The notes beneath the pieces were generated by a model. That model was given only the letters and a program-made list of their open reading frames with translations, had not been told where the DNA came from and made no database searches. Positions 34,319 through 46,668 of a DNA stretch of 64,000 nucleotides are shown here, piece after piece. Origin of the DNA: Aphelenchoides besseyi (Eukaryota > Nematoda > Chromadorea > Rhabditida > Aphelenchoididae); NCBI GenBank assembly GCA_024699855.1, contig JAMPIQ010000003.1:8680001-8744000 (forward strand). Reading direction: 5' to 3'. The position numbers and the translations under genes are program-made. Each line of letters starts with the position of its first letter. The stretch's first letter is position 1.

Positions 34319-36420
34319 TTGAAAAGAGAGTGCAAGAGAACGTGAAACCGATATAATGGAAGCGAATGGAGCTGACGTATCTTGTGCGTATTCAATCCCG
34401 CGACACTGCAATCGCTTCGACGACATTCCGCAAGGTTGTCTAGGAGTGTTGTTGTTGTGTTCGTTGGATGCATTTGCGTGCGGAGTGCGCCGAGTGGGTC
34501 GATGTCGCTGCCGGAAGGGCGTATAGAGGACTCGGGTTTTCGGACTCGAGAATCCTGTGCGTTCGGATAGCAGGTGATGTTGGCTCGCTGTTGTGGAGTG
34601 CGGGTGAATTCGCGATGGGCGTCGGTTGTGAGTTGTGATTGCGGATGGCACATGTGTCTTCCGTTTCCGCGGCCTACGATCGGCGTTCGTTGCCCCGGCA
34701 CTCGACTCGGTGTATAGTCGGTCACCCATTCGACCCGTCTTGAAACACGGACCAAGGAGTTTAAGGTGTACGCGAGTCATTGAGCTGCGAAACTCAAAGG
34801 CGTAATGAAAGTGAGACATTGGATGTCGACGATGTGAGCGTTGGGCGTTTCGACGTCCGGCGCGCAACATCGCCCCGTGACTAGGACTTGTTCTGTTGCG
34901 GAGGTTGAGCGTACGCTTTGAGACCCGAAAGATGGTGAACTATGCCCGAACAGGATGAAGCCAGAGGAAACTCTGGTGGAAGTCCGAAGCGGTTCTGACG
35001 TGCAAATCGATCGTCTGATTTGGGTATAGGGGCGCAAGACTAATCGAACCATCTAGTAGCTGGTTCCTTCCGAAGTTTCCCTCAGGATAGCTGGTGCACA
35101 ATCGAAGCAGATATACTCGGTAAAGCGAACGATTAGAGTCATTGGGATGTATTATTCTCAAACTATTCTCATACTCTAAATGGTTATGATGTCGGTGTTT
35201 CTCGATTTGAACACGCGACTTTGATTGCATGTGCTCCAAGTGGGCCATTTTTGGTAAGCAGAACTGGCGATGTGGGATGAACCAAACGCCGAGTTAAGGT
35301 GCCAGACTCTCCGCTCATTAGACCCCATAAAAGGTGTTGGTTGCTATAGACAGCAGGACGGTGGCCATGGAAGTCGGAAACCGCTAAGGAATGTGTAACA
35401 ACCCACCTGCCGAAGCAACTAGCCCTGAAAATGGATGGCGCTGGAGCGGAGGACCTATACTCGGCCGTTGTTTGAGATGGTGCCCAATCTCTCAACGAGT
35501 AGGAAGGTTGTCGTGATGGCGTCGAAGGTGCGGAGCGTGAGCTCGACTGGAGCCGTCACGAGTGCAGATCTTGGTTGTAGTAGCAAATATTCAAGTGAGA
35601 TCCTTGAAGACTGAAGTGGAGAAGGGTTCCGCGTGCACAGTGATTGTACGTGGGTTAATCGATCCTAAGGCACAGGCTAAGGCTGGTTTTGAAGTGGCGA
35701 CGTTCAACTTCCACTTGTGGATTGCGTCGCGTGTGCCGAAAGGGAAGCGGGTTAATATTCCCGCATCGAGACGAGGAGATGTCGTCGCTTCGGCGTCGAC
35801 GAGCGCGGCAACGCAAACGAACCTGTCGACGCTGCATGAGGCCCGGACCAGAGATCTCTTTTCTGGTTTAAACTCGCGTGACCATGGAATCGGTTCATCC
35901 GGAGATATGGTTGTTGGGGTTGTAGAGTGGCGCGGTTACGGCGCCATTCCGAGTGCTTCATGTGGTCCGTGAAAAGGCGGGGAGGCTCGATGAATTTCTC
36001 GCTCGTTCGTACCAATATCCGCAGCAGGTCTCCAAGGTGAACAGCCTCTAGTTGATAGAATAATGTAGATAAGGGAAGTCGGCAAATTAGATTCGTAACT
36101 TTGGGAAAAGAATTGGCTCTAGAGCTCGGGTCTATCGGGTCGTTGCGTGAGGCCGTTGGAATGCGTCCGTGACTGCGTGGTCGCAAGACCGCGTGGGCTA
36201 GTGGCGTGGTCCGACGGTGGAAGGCTTCGGCTTCGCTCCCGACGGCTTCGCGGTTGTCGGCGAGTTGCGGTAGACGCTTAACGAGCGTATCTAGAACTGG
36301 TACGGACTCGGGGAATCCGACTGTCTAATTAAAACAGAGGAGACGGATGGTCTTCGAAAGACGTTGACCGTCTCTGATTTCTGCCCAGTGCTCTGAATGT
36401 TATATTAAGGAAATTTGATT

Positions 36421-36498
<78 letters not shown>

Positions 36499-36531
36499 CG
36501 AATGGATTAACGAGATTCCCACTGTCCCTAA

Positions 36532-36571
<40 letters not shown>

Positions 36572-36578
36572 CAAAGAC

Positions 36579-36616
<38 letters not shown>

Positions 36617-36984
36617 TGACTTTGTGAAGAATCATGCATGGTGTAGCATAAGTGGGAGTGTTTCGGCACGCCAATGAAATACCACTACTTTCATCGTTTC
36701 CTTACTTATTCGGTTAGACGGGAAACGCACGCCTTCGCGGTGTGCTTGTGTTTGGTGTTAAGTTCGTGCGAACGGACGACCCGCGCCGAAGACAGTGTCA
36801 GGCGGGGAGTTTGACTGGGGCGGTACATCTATCAAACAGTAACGTAGGTGTCCTAAGGTAAGCTCAGTAAGGACGGAAACCTTACGTAGAGTAAAAGGAC
36901 AAAAGCTTACTTGATCTTGATTTCCAGTACGAATACAGACCGCGAAAGCGTGGCCTATCGATCCTTTTGATTTGTAAAGTTTAC

Positions 36985-37031
<47 letters not shown>

Positions 37032-37054
37032 AGCCAAGCGTCCATAGCGACGTT

Positions 37055-37092
<38 letters not shown>

Positions 37093-37134
37093 CGTAGCAG
37101 AATGCGCAAAGCGTTGGATTGTTCACCCACTAAT

Positions 37135-37181
<47 letters not shown>

Positions 37182-37610
37182 TCCTACTGTCGAATTCGTT
37201 GTTGCAATAGTAATCCTGCTTAGTACGAGAGGAACAGCAGGTTCAGACAATTGGTTTATGCGCTCGTCCGATCGGACGCTGGTGCGACGCTACCATCTGG
37301 GGGATTACAACTGAATGCCTCTAAGTTGGAAGCCCGTCTAGTCAGGTTGACAATACTCTCGTGCCCCGGTGTCGGGCGGTACTCTTATGCGTTGCACTCG
37401 CGTGCGGCGTAGCTCAAACCCCATAGTTGGCCTTGCCTCGTGGTTTAACTACCGCTTGGTTGTCGATTCCATACGACTTTTTGTGTGGTGTAATGTCGGG
37501 GTGCAAGATCGCTTGAATACGACTTGACTACTGGTCAAGGGGTTGTAAGCAGCAGAGCAGTCTTTACACTGCGATCTGTTGAGACTACCCTTTGATCGGA
37601 TGAATCTGTT
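33936..37610 (+). rRNA. 28S rRNA
   Basis: Begins with CCTGAGTTGCGTATGACCAC and CTGCTGAACTTAAGCATATC. It includes the core GACTCTCTTAAGGTAGCCAA (uninterrupted, so no R1/R2 retroelement there), CAGGGATAACTGGCTTG, the sarcin-ricin loop AGTACGAGAGGAACAG, and ends near GAGACTACCCTTTGATCGGA. The length of about 3.67 kb is usual for nematodes. The ORFs crossing it are not genes. Confidence 0.95.
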
Positions 37611-37648
37611 TTCGTCCATTTCATTATTGTATCCGCTACATACAGACT

Positions 37649-37748
37649 TTAGTCCGATTGTTGACTTTCACGACGAGTCAGCAGTTGGACTAAAAACGAA
37701 GGTCCGGCTGTTGGCTTCAATGACGAGCTAGCAGTTCGGCCTTTTTTT
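37649..37748 (+). terminator. Two tandem hairpins 3' of 28S, candidate rRNA 3' processing/termination site
   Basis: TAGTCCGATTGTTGACT pairs imperfectly with AGTCAGCAGTTGGACTA. A second hairpin, starting GGTCCGGCTGTTGGCT, ends GCTAGCAGTTCGGCC and is followed by a run of seven T. The same arrangement follows the partial 28S copy at 48,431. The role is inferred from position and conservation. Confidence 0.45.
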
Positions 37749-38035
37749 ATCACTCATTTCCCAATTATTGTATCTCGCACGTTTGAACTTGTGTTTTTGA
37801 TCAACTCAATAAACAATCATCGATTCACTTTAAGCAAGTAGATCAGAAATTTCGCAAATGTTTTTGTTTTATGATTAATTTACGAGGTCTTGAATTGAGC
37901 ATTTTCATTGTCTTGATTTCATGTGAGTTAATGCCTAAAATCTCAGTTTGCGTTCGGTTTCTTTGAGATCCCAGAATCGAATTTCATTTTCACAACTGTT
38001 AACAACAATTTATTTACTGAAAGCACAAGAAATTA

Positions 38036-39200
38036 TCATGGTTGAGAATCAAGTGGAACAGAGTGCTCAATAGGACGCGGTGGTCTGAAATTCGTCGGAA
38101 GTTTGCTGAGAATGAAGTCGTAGGCGTCTGGTCGGGTATCACTTAAGCTCGTCAACTTGTTCCAAGCACCAGTGGATAGCGAGTCTGGTTTGCTGAAAAC
38201 ACAACTTTAGATCGTTCAAGCCGGCTAACTTACTCGACTTCGAAGTGATGATAGTAAACGTAATGATCGCCTGCCATGAAAGTAATCAAGCTACATTCTC
38301 TCTCAGTTTACATAGCTTGAATATAACCATCCAGCATGATTCCAGTGTCTTTCCACTCCAATGTGTCCAAATTCAACGCGAAAAATTGACTTTTGTTGGT
38401 CGAATTTGAAACAGCAATGAAAAATCGATTTCCAACACGACAACCACGCTTACAATGCCTATAAATGTACAAATGAAAATATGCAAAACAAAAAATCTTA
38501 CAAAGAAATCGATAGTTTTCCAGTTGATCGTTGGACATCTGGACAGCTCCCCAGTTCCAAATGACTCTTTGATGAACTCAACAGATGATATTGTTGTTTG
38601 ACCTTCATCATGTCCAAGTCTGCGTTCTACACTGTACGCAAATTGTCTATCGACTGTCGCAACTGATCCACTTGACAAAATATCTAGTTGTGTAGCTTGA
38701 AGTTGCATTTAACCATCCACTTTAACATCGATCAACATCCTTTCGAACTCCGTATAGAATTTTAGGATCAGGCCATCTTCCAGATTGGCTGGATAAGATT
38801 TTGGACAGAAACGTGCGCGGTCGAAGCCATCAAAACCATTCAAAATTCTGATTGACCGCCTGATAACAACAGTTGACTGTTCGAAGTTTGTGACTCCAGT
38901 TCCCAGATAATAGTCAGAAAACCACTTTTAAACAGGACTAGCGATGTCTCCAAGTCAAAAGCACAATAATTTAGCACATCGAAAAGATCTTTCAACGGTT
39001 TTCCATCAATTGTTGCTAATGAAAAATCGAAGTTGAGTCTTCTGAATAGCAAAGAAACCATAGTGGAAAATGGTATTTGTAACTTACTTTTGTTTCATGT
39101 AGAGCACATCGATCACTTCAACAGACGAGTAGTTAGTGATGAAAAAAACCGGCCATCGAAAGAATAGTGCATAATTGGCACGAATCGCAAGTTCCTTTTT
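38036..39200 (-). pseudogene. Propeller-like protein pseudogene, paralogue of 52,510-53,614
   Basis: Aligns along its length with the plus-strand gene at 52,510: HYSFDGRFF against HHAVDGRFL, LNFDFSLATIDGKPL against LQLDFSLAAIGESL, KSYPANLEDGLILK against QSYPPNLYDGLLLK, FALNLDTLEWKDTGIMLDG against MSLNLDTLVWKSTGILMDS. It ends DAYDFILSKLPTNFRPPRP, then TGA at 38,036-38,038. Disruptions: a one-base deficit in a seven-T run after GGCCGG, a frame change after LLSGGQSEF, and a TAA after KVDG. The repeated W and D pattern suggests a beta-propeller like those in F-box/kelch proteins, but I am not sure of the fold. Confidence 0.7.
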
Positions 39201-39508
39201 TTCTGCGGTTGAAGATGAAGCTATCGGTATTTGCTGTCGTACTCTGAAACCGAACTATGAAACACAAGCAACGTTCCGGACAACTGTGTAAGTTTTAGTG
39301 AAAAGGTCGAGTAATTGTCTTGTCAAAGCTCGCACGTGTTGAACAACTGATCAAGACAATCTCCATCATTGGGTGAATGAAAGCTAGAACCACAGTTTTG
39401 CTCTTTGTTTGCCAACGGCAACTCGTGTTGTGTTATTTGACAGAAAGGGAAATTTATACAGTCTGTCAACACTGATTTCTTTTACACCTTTACACCCGGC
39501 GCCGCACT

Positions 39509-39627
39509 TACCGTATTTTTCCTATTGATCCCAATTTCTAGTAGAAGCACCCTTCCTAATTAGCCTCGCCTTTTTGTCACCTCCGAAAAATAGGCTCCCT
39601 TGGGGCATTAATAGGAAAAATGCGGTA
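39509..39627. mobile_element. MITE, about 119 bp, TA-flanked imperfect TIR
   Basis: TACCGTATTTTTCCTATTGA at the left matches the reverse complement of AATAGGAAAAATGCGGTA at the right with few mismatches. TA at each end fits a Tc1/mariner-type target. No coding content. Confidence 0.65.
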
Positions 39628-40618
39628 TTCGGAAAAGCTCAATAGTTCAGAGATCAGATCTGTGAGATTGAAGACGACAAAAAGTAGGTAAAATCACGAC
39701 CGGTCGTCCGATCACAGGGAAGGAAAGGCAAACTGAACATCCAAAAACCGAGGTATCAGCGTCGTTTATTCGATCCACGTTCTGTCTTTTTTCCCAAGTC
39801 ACAAACCCAAGCCCCAATTGCTCCGTGCATTCGACTCGAACTTGTCAAATTGCAGTTTTCAATTTCAACCGTGAGATATTAGATGGGAACAAAAATAGGA
39901 CTTATGAAACTTCTTACCTTTGCATTCACATCGTTTACATGAGGTCCATCTTTGTCCAATCGACGACGTTTACACGCACTTGGCTCATCGGACTCATCCA
40001 ACGATTCTTTTCCGACCTAAAAAACGGTATTTCTCATGTTTAAATGACTGACTTACGTTTTCATTAACATCCTTTTTTGAAGACATGCACACAAATTTTC
40101 TATGTGGGGTGTCAACCTGAAACTTGGATTAATACACCTTTATTCAATATATGAAAAAAGCACGATATCGTAAGAAAAAGAAAACAAAGCGGTGGGCGCC
40201 GGAGCGTTCGCAAGCGGACTGAGTTAAGAAAAGGGTAAGCCACTGATTGCCCGTGGATGTCCGATTTATGCGCGTTCTTTTTCTTTTGGATTTTTAGCGT
40301 GTTTATAGAAAGGGACGCGACAACTTCACACTTGCAGATCTGTCAGCAACGGCTTTCGAAGAGACAACAAAAGCAATCAGCGGATATCGACTTCCAACAA
40401 GTGAACTCAATTTTCGTTGTGACGATGTTGATCTCAACTATCAAGTGCTAGCAATCATGGCATCGATTCTGTTTCCAGTCAACTTCAGCTCAGTGAATCA
40501 AAAACACGAGTACTCACTTGTATTCTTTTTCAAACACTCACTTACAGGAAATTCTTAAAAGCCGGATAAAAGTTTATTCACACACCAGGTAAGAACAACA
40601 TAAGAGGATGAGTGGAGA
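39628..40618. other. Intergenic, no gene supported
   Basis: Only short open frames without usable splice sites on either strand. Confidence 0.45.
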
Positions 40619-40865
40619 TTAGATGCCGGAACGAGTGTCGTCAGTGGCTGGCTCTTCGATCGTTGCTTTGGTTGTGACATCAGTTTTTGCACGAGTCTTG
40701 GTTGTTTGGATGATCTTGCTTACGGAGATGGTAGTGGAGACAACAGGTCCATGTTTCAAATGTAGAATTGAAAGTTCGAAGTAATAGATGAAGTAGAAAG
40801 TTAACAGTTGAAATTTACTTTGTAGTCCTCAAAGAATCTTCAACTGGTTGTTTGGAGCCAGTCAT
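40619..40865 (-). CDS. Small Thr/Lys-rich protein, two exons
   Basis: ATG 40,865 opens MTGSKQPVEDSLRTTK up to a GTAAAT donor. A second coding-like segment reads HGPVVSTTISVSKIIQTTKT, then VTTKATIEEPATDDTRSGI and TAA at 40,619-40,621. Between them there is no AG at the phase required, so either the intron ends unusually or the model is incomplete. No signal peptide and no family. Confidence 0.4.
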
Positions 40866-41366
40866 TTTGTCGACTTTGACACAAACTCCTGATCAAGTCG
40901 CTGCACACTTATAGTTCGAGAAGACACACAGAAACCCCAACTACTCGAAGAGCCCAACAATTGATTGAAAGAAAAACTCGGAATGAGCGTGTTTTTTTAT
41001 AACCAACAATAGGAAACAAGCTCCCATAAAATTTGTTTATTGTTAAGCTCAACACCAGAGCTCACAGTCATGAAGAGCTTATTCGCAACCAACAATTCAA
41101 TCAATCGAAGATCTCCTGTCTCATAGTTCGCGATTAAAGGTAAGGATGGCAAAAGCGGTTCCAACAAACGACACAGAAAGTAATCTGTCGACGAGTGCGA
41201 CAGCTGAAATTGAAGTGAGTTAACAAACAGATCATTCAGACGAAGGAGGTGTTCCTACTTTCTGATTGATACATTTCGAAGGCCTTTGCGTGTACGTTCG
41301 TTTGATTCGTCTAATCTTCGTACCAACTAGTCTTTGCAGAGTTCAAAAACAAAGCAGATTGGCATC

Positions 41367-41930
41367 AAAATAATCGTTATTCCATTCCCGCTCACACCCA
41401 CGGACACTCGCACAAACTGAAAAGTAAAGTGAGGACGGAAACGAAACGGTCAAAGGATTCGAGTAGTTGGACTAGGAGTCTGCTCTTCGATTCCTCCGCT
41501 TGGTCATCCAACGCACTGTTATCCTACACTAGTTGAAACGTGAACAGTGTATGATAATAGTGCGTTGATCGACCAGCGGAGAGAAGAGCAGAGGAATGAG
41601 TAGAGAAGGAATGACTAGGAAAGGAATGAGACGATGGAGTGACTGTTTGGACTCATTCCAGGGTTTATATGCTACTCGAATGAGACCATGGAAGCTGCAA
41701 AAGGCGTTACCCGCAGTCAAATATGCAGTCGCTACCAGTGATAGGAACAGAGAAGGCGGTTAACATCTCTCGGTAGACAAAAGAGAACAATTTTATTGAT
41801 TGATCGGCGTTCCAATCAGATTGTTTTCTCGCTTCCAGGCTTTCCCCGAGGTGATTTTGAATTTGAACGAGATTGGCAGCGTCCTTTAGAATGCAATCAC
41901 ATCTACCAAGACGTCAACAATCACTGAGCT
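41367..41930 (+). repeat. Dispersed repeat A, copy 2
   Basis: Second direct copy of the 12,835-13,385 repeat. The core 41,447-41,725 differs from copy 1 by very few bases while the flanks are clearly diverged, which suggests selection on or recent conversion of the core. Confidence 0.85.
41480..41591. ncRNA. Candidate hairpin RNA in repeat A, copy 2
   Basis: Identical to the 12,951-13,062 hairpin over its whole length, including the terminal loop. Confidence 0.35.
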
Positions 41931-42300
41931 GTTGGCTTCAGGTCATATTCTTACATGAAATTGAACAATAGATTGTTGGCTGATTCGAATTTTATTGGAT
42001 AATCCTTCAGTTTATTTGGTTCTTTTATACTTATTTGGACTCCGGCTATGGACCATACTTTCTATAACACTTCCAACTATTTCGTTGTTCTCGTAAAACG
42101 ACAAGTAGTAGTGGAGTTTGACTGGTCAGCAAATTTTCAGTTCGATTTCCAAAACTAATGCGCCCATCAATTCCAAATTACACCAATTGATGCTTGTAAT
42201 GTGTTTAGTTGTGTGTGAAAATTACAACATAAAAAGATCAATTCTTCTAGATAAAGCCAAGTCATCAAATTTAAGCGATTTCTGAGTATATTTATGTTTG

Positions 42301-42763
42301 CAATTCTGTTCTCGATCAACTTCAGGCTCCAAACTTTCGGAATTATAAATTCTCAACCTTGTCAATGAGAGTGCCAAATAAGAGCTCACCATCATCAATG
42401 GTAAGAGCTGCACAAACTTTTGCAATTTTGGACGATTTTCGACAGATTGTTTGGTTTTGAAGACCTCTCATTTCTCTCTCAGTTATCCGGTGTCTACAAG
42501 TTTACGCACAATCAATAGCCAGACTTTCAAGCTTTCTACTAACACAATATAAACAATGACTGTTGCCAGAATCTCTAAGCTACATCGATTTGCGCGATGG
42601 ACATGTCATAAAAGGGAATGGGGGGTGTTGTGTATTTTAGCTTGTTGGCTGATTGGACTCCGCTGATATTCACAGGGTTTGGAGTTCATGAGTGGTTGTT
42701 TTTGTCCTGTTAATCACACGCTTCTAGGGTCACTGGTTCCCGAGCTGTAGTCAATGGAAGTTC
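42301..42763 (+). repeat. 463-bp duplication, copy 1
   Basis: Nearly identical in direct orientation to 44,574-45,037 (single-base changes and small indels). No long ORF and no inverted termini. Confidence 0.9.
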
Positions 42764-43229
42764 ACATTTCGGACACAAACTTTCGAGCTAAAATCTCGAT
42801 GTTGACGTTTCTGTTTGTTGTTATTTCAACTCACCTAAATTGTGAACATGGGTTCGAGCAATTAACAGCTGTAGATGCGAACTGTTATCAGCGAATGATC
42901 AAAATCGTGCACTTGAATTTAAAGCTTCACCTTGAATGAGAAAGTGAGGGGACAACAAAACAAAGATCTACAAGCAAATAAAAGAAGTGATTGACATCAA
43001 CTCACGATCGTTGCGCTTGACTACGACGATAAACGTAAAATCTGTCATTTAATTGGAATCCATTGTTATTTCCTTGTGTACCAGATGATAATCCCGTTGA
43101 AATAATGGAAGAAATAATCAATTATCTGACTTCAAAAAGGTCATAAACTAAACGAATAAGCTTGAAATATTGTCCAATAGAATTAGAATTGACCACCAAC
43201 CTACGGTCCAAGTTCACATAAGAATGTGA

Positions 43230-43560
43230 CCTGAAGCTAACAGCTCAGTTGTTGATGTCTTGGTAAATGTGACTGTGTTTAAAGAAACGCCGTCAATATA
43301 CATGTTCGAATTCGAACTTCAGTAGCACTCCGGGTAAAGTTTGGAGATTAAGAAACAACCTGCCAATCATAAATAAACTCGTAATCTATTGTCTACTGAG
43401 TGATGCCAACTACCTTATCTATTCTTATCACTTCAGGCTACTGCATCTATGACTGTGGGTATCGCCTTCTGCAGTCTCGATGGTCTCATTCGAATATATA
43501 TAAAGCATGGAAATGAGTCCAAACAGTCATTTTATCGTCTCGTTCCTCTGCTCCCTTCCG
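43230..43560 (-). repeat. Dispersed repeat A, copy 3, inverted and diverged
   Basis: Reverse-complement match to the right half of repeat A, including the GACTGTGGGTATCGCCTTCT and TGGTCTCATTCGAATA segments. It ends inside the hairpin region, so the hairpin is incomplete. Confidence 0.7.
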
Positions 43561-44573
43561 AAAAAACAGGAGAACGGCATTCAGTGCCGAGGACAAAAAG
43601 GTAAGTGACTGCTTGATCACTGATCTAACTGAATGTTTGCGCCATTGAATTTGAAATAACCAAATGCGAGTCATTTGAATTTGAAAAATTCAACTTGAGC
43701 TACATGCATGTTTCTGTATTAATGCGCGTCATTTGGACGCCGTTCTTCAAATAGCAGGACGACCCTGCTTTTTGTTCGAACAATAGAAACTCGTCCAAGA
43801 TATTGAACATTTCGCTTTGTATTTTACCCAATTGATTGAACAGATTTCTTGTTTTATTTTCACTTGTTAACTGAATAAAAGCTTCAAAACAAATAGTTCA
43901 TTAATTGAGTGCAAAAAGAAGTCATTGAGTAGTGGTAAAAAGCGTTCGTCACTTGAGATTCCAAGGACGTCTCCGATCCATGTACTAATCAAGCTCATCG
44001 TTGCTTAACTTGCCAGATCGGACGGGATGGCGTGCATTCAACGAGATATGGACGAACACATTGGAATAGAGGAGAATGGAAGTCTGATAGCAACTAACAG
44101 CTGAAAGGTTCACTTGGCCTCGATCACAGGTTTCAACGTGTTCTTAATATTCCACTCCATTAATCAATTGAAAATCTCATGGTTATTTGAAACGACAACA
44201 GAGTGGATTGCATTCAGAACCTCGTTTTAACTTGGAAGTTGTGAGTTCCAAGCTAAATGTCAAACAGTAACATTAGACAATGAGTTCAAATGAAATCACT
44301 AATCATGTTTATGAGTCCAATTCATAAACTAGAAACTCGAACTGTTTCCAGCGACAGACCGATTTCTGTCAAAACAATCAGATCGACTGTTCACAAGTAA
44401 AATCGTCAACTTCCATAGCTTGATTCCAGCTGATTACGTTTGGCTGATATTCACAGGGTTTTGAGTTTAATAGTGTATATTGTTATTTCGTTTATCATAA
44501 TCAATTTCTATGGTTGGTAAAGTTCATTTTTGAAGGTTTGGATTTTAGCCATTTTTAATGTGTCTTTTGATTC
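43561..44573. other. Gene-free, repeat-rich
   Basis: Contains near 44,450 a short degraded echo of the 463-bp duplication (GGCTGATATTCACAGGGTTT). No gene seen. Confidence 0.5.
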
Positions 44574-45037
44574 CAATTCTGTTCTCGATCAACTTCAGGT
44601 CTCCAAACTTTCGGAATTATAAATTCTCAACCTTGTCAATGAGAGTGCCAAATAAGAGCTCACCATCATCCATGGTAAGAGCTGCACAAACTTTTGCAAT
44701 TTTGGACGATTTTCGACAGATTGTTTGGTTTTGAAGACCTCTCATTTTTCTCTCAGTTATCCGGTGTCTACAAGTTTACGCACAATCAATAGCCAGACTT
44801 TCAAGCTTTCTACTAACACAATATAAACAATGACTGTTGCCAGAATCTCTAAGCTACATCGATTTGCGCGATGGACATGTCATAAAAGGGAATGGGGGGT
44901 GTTGTGTATTTTAGCTTGTTGGCTGATTGGACTCCGCTGATATTCACAGGGTTTGGAGTTCATGAGTGGTTGTTTTTGTCCTGTTAATCACACGCTTCTA
45001 GGGTCACTGGTTCCCGAGCTATAGTCAATGCAAGTTC
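44574..45037 (+). repeat. 463-bp duplication, copy 2
   Basis: Direct copy of 42,301-42,763. The two lie 2.3 kb apart and the boundaries are sharp. Confidence 0.9.
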
Positions 45038-45449
45038 TCGAAAACACTAAACAGTGAAATTATCGAATATGATTTCAAATACAAACGACTTGACATTTCT
45101 CTGTCATAGAATCAGAAGTTTAGATTGTGACCACAACTGTGGAAAAGCGGCGGACACTAACAATTGAGTGATTGGAAGCGCGGTATTTCGGAAGTTGGTC
45201 AAATGCCTGCATTGAGCTTTAGAGCTTCTACAGATACGATAGACAGTCGGATACAAATCCACAAATACGAAACAAGAATCGCTAATGTGCTTAGAAGTTT
45301 CGCATAATTAGTGATTTTAATGTTAATTTCTGACCAATTTGCTTACTCACAAGTCGATCTCAGGATCAAAATCCTTGGAATCGTCACCTTCTTTCGTTCT
45401 TCTCGTCCTGTTCAGTCGTTTTCTTGTTGTTCTTTCCGCTCTTCGTGTG

Positions 45450-46201
45450 ATGTCTTTCCGTGGCATCTTCAATGTCTTCATTTGGTCGCTGCTGATTCTC
45501 CAGTTCACACGCTGCGCTTCATCGGACTTCAGCGCCGATGGAAACGACGTGTGAGTTCTGGAACCGATTGATCTTGTCATTCAGTTCTTTCAGGAAATAC
45601 AAGGGTTTGAGTGGGGAGCACGAGCACCGTTAATATGTACGTCAAGAAGAAGGAGTTGGACCTCACGTTCACAGTCCACGAGAACCCGGCCATTTCACAA
45701 ACGTAAATGGAAGCCTTCGTTTCTTATTGTGCCTTGTTTTTAGATTCGTCTTATCCATCGGCAGTTGCGACATCAACGTGCAGTTTTCGTACTCTGCAGA
45801 TTCTTTCGGCGAATTCAACGTCAACGGTCATCGACATTCCTCGTTCTCGTTCCGTTGGGACACTATCGTCCCGTTTCAAAGGAAGACGTCGAGGATGATG
45901 GAAAACTCAAGTCGAAGGTAAGCTGTTGACTTTTGCATCTGTTGATCGAGGCATCCGCTCTTGTTACTGCAGATTGATGATTCGAATCTGTCGACTTCGA
46001 TCTGCGGTAACAAGAGCACTGTCTTTCGACACCAAAGAGGTAGAAGTCCAAATGTTGAACTCTATCAGGGACATGGAACTTGTCAGTTGAACTAATCGGC
46101 CTTTTTCAGCGCCATGGGTTCTGGATCATCAACGACAACCATGTGCCGGACAACAACCAACAACAAGGCGCAGAAGAGGATCCAAAAGCAATCATGCTTT
46201 A
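45450..46201 (+). pseudogene. Secreted protein gene with frame disruptions
   Basis: ATG 45,450 gives a signal peptide (MSFRGIFNVFIWSLLILQFT). After a GTGAGT intron the frame reads KYKGLSGEHEHR and stops at TAA. In the next register the text continues NMYVKKKELDLTFTVHENPA and, after another good intron, FVLSIGSCDINVQFSYSADS, FGEFNVNGHRHSSFSFRW. Later segments (VSKEDVEDDGKLKSK; GFWIINDNHVPDN) need a further frame change. Removing one T near 45,634 would restore the first break. This is a frameshifted gene or an assembly error. The fold looks beta-rich and extracellular; no family is recognised. Confidence 0.5.
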
Positions 46202-46668
46202 ACTCAATAGTTGTACTTGTTCTTTAGGAAATAAACTGTAGTTGAATACTTTGTGTCTTTTGTTCGGTTCATTTGCACTTCAATTGACGTTGCATTGAAC
46301 TTTTCATTGCAAATTCTTAATCTGGCAGGATGGTGTGCATTTCAGCTCGACAAGTTCCAAGTTCATCTGTTGATTGCAGTGCATGTTGATGTTGAATTAT
46401 GAAGACCAGTGCTCTAGTTGTTCGAAACCACTTCAACAAACCGATTCGTTTGATCGTGTAATTTCTTACCCACTACACTCCAAGCATTCTTCTTGTTTTG
46501 CTTTTGGAATCAAATTTGTATGTTCTCAGTATTGGGAACTCGTAAAAATTCCGTCTGGCGCAGTCAGAACTAAGAGTATTTGTCTTGGCCCTGTGAGTGC
46601 TCAAGAACCGCCGGCAGGTGATCCGAAGATCTCCTCTGCGACACCAGCGGTCCCTTAACACTCGCAGA
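46202..46668. other. Intergenic, no gene supported
   Basis: Polyadenylation-like AATAAA near 46,230 follows the gene above. Otherwise only short frames. Confidence 0.4.

Noticed and set aside
33858..36186. Several open frames of 80-200 codons inside 28S
   Set aside because: They overlap conserved rRNA core sequence.
36460..36500. R1/R2 retroelement insertion site in 28S
   Set aside because: The target sequence is continuous; no insertion.
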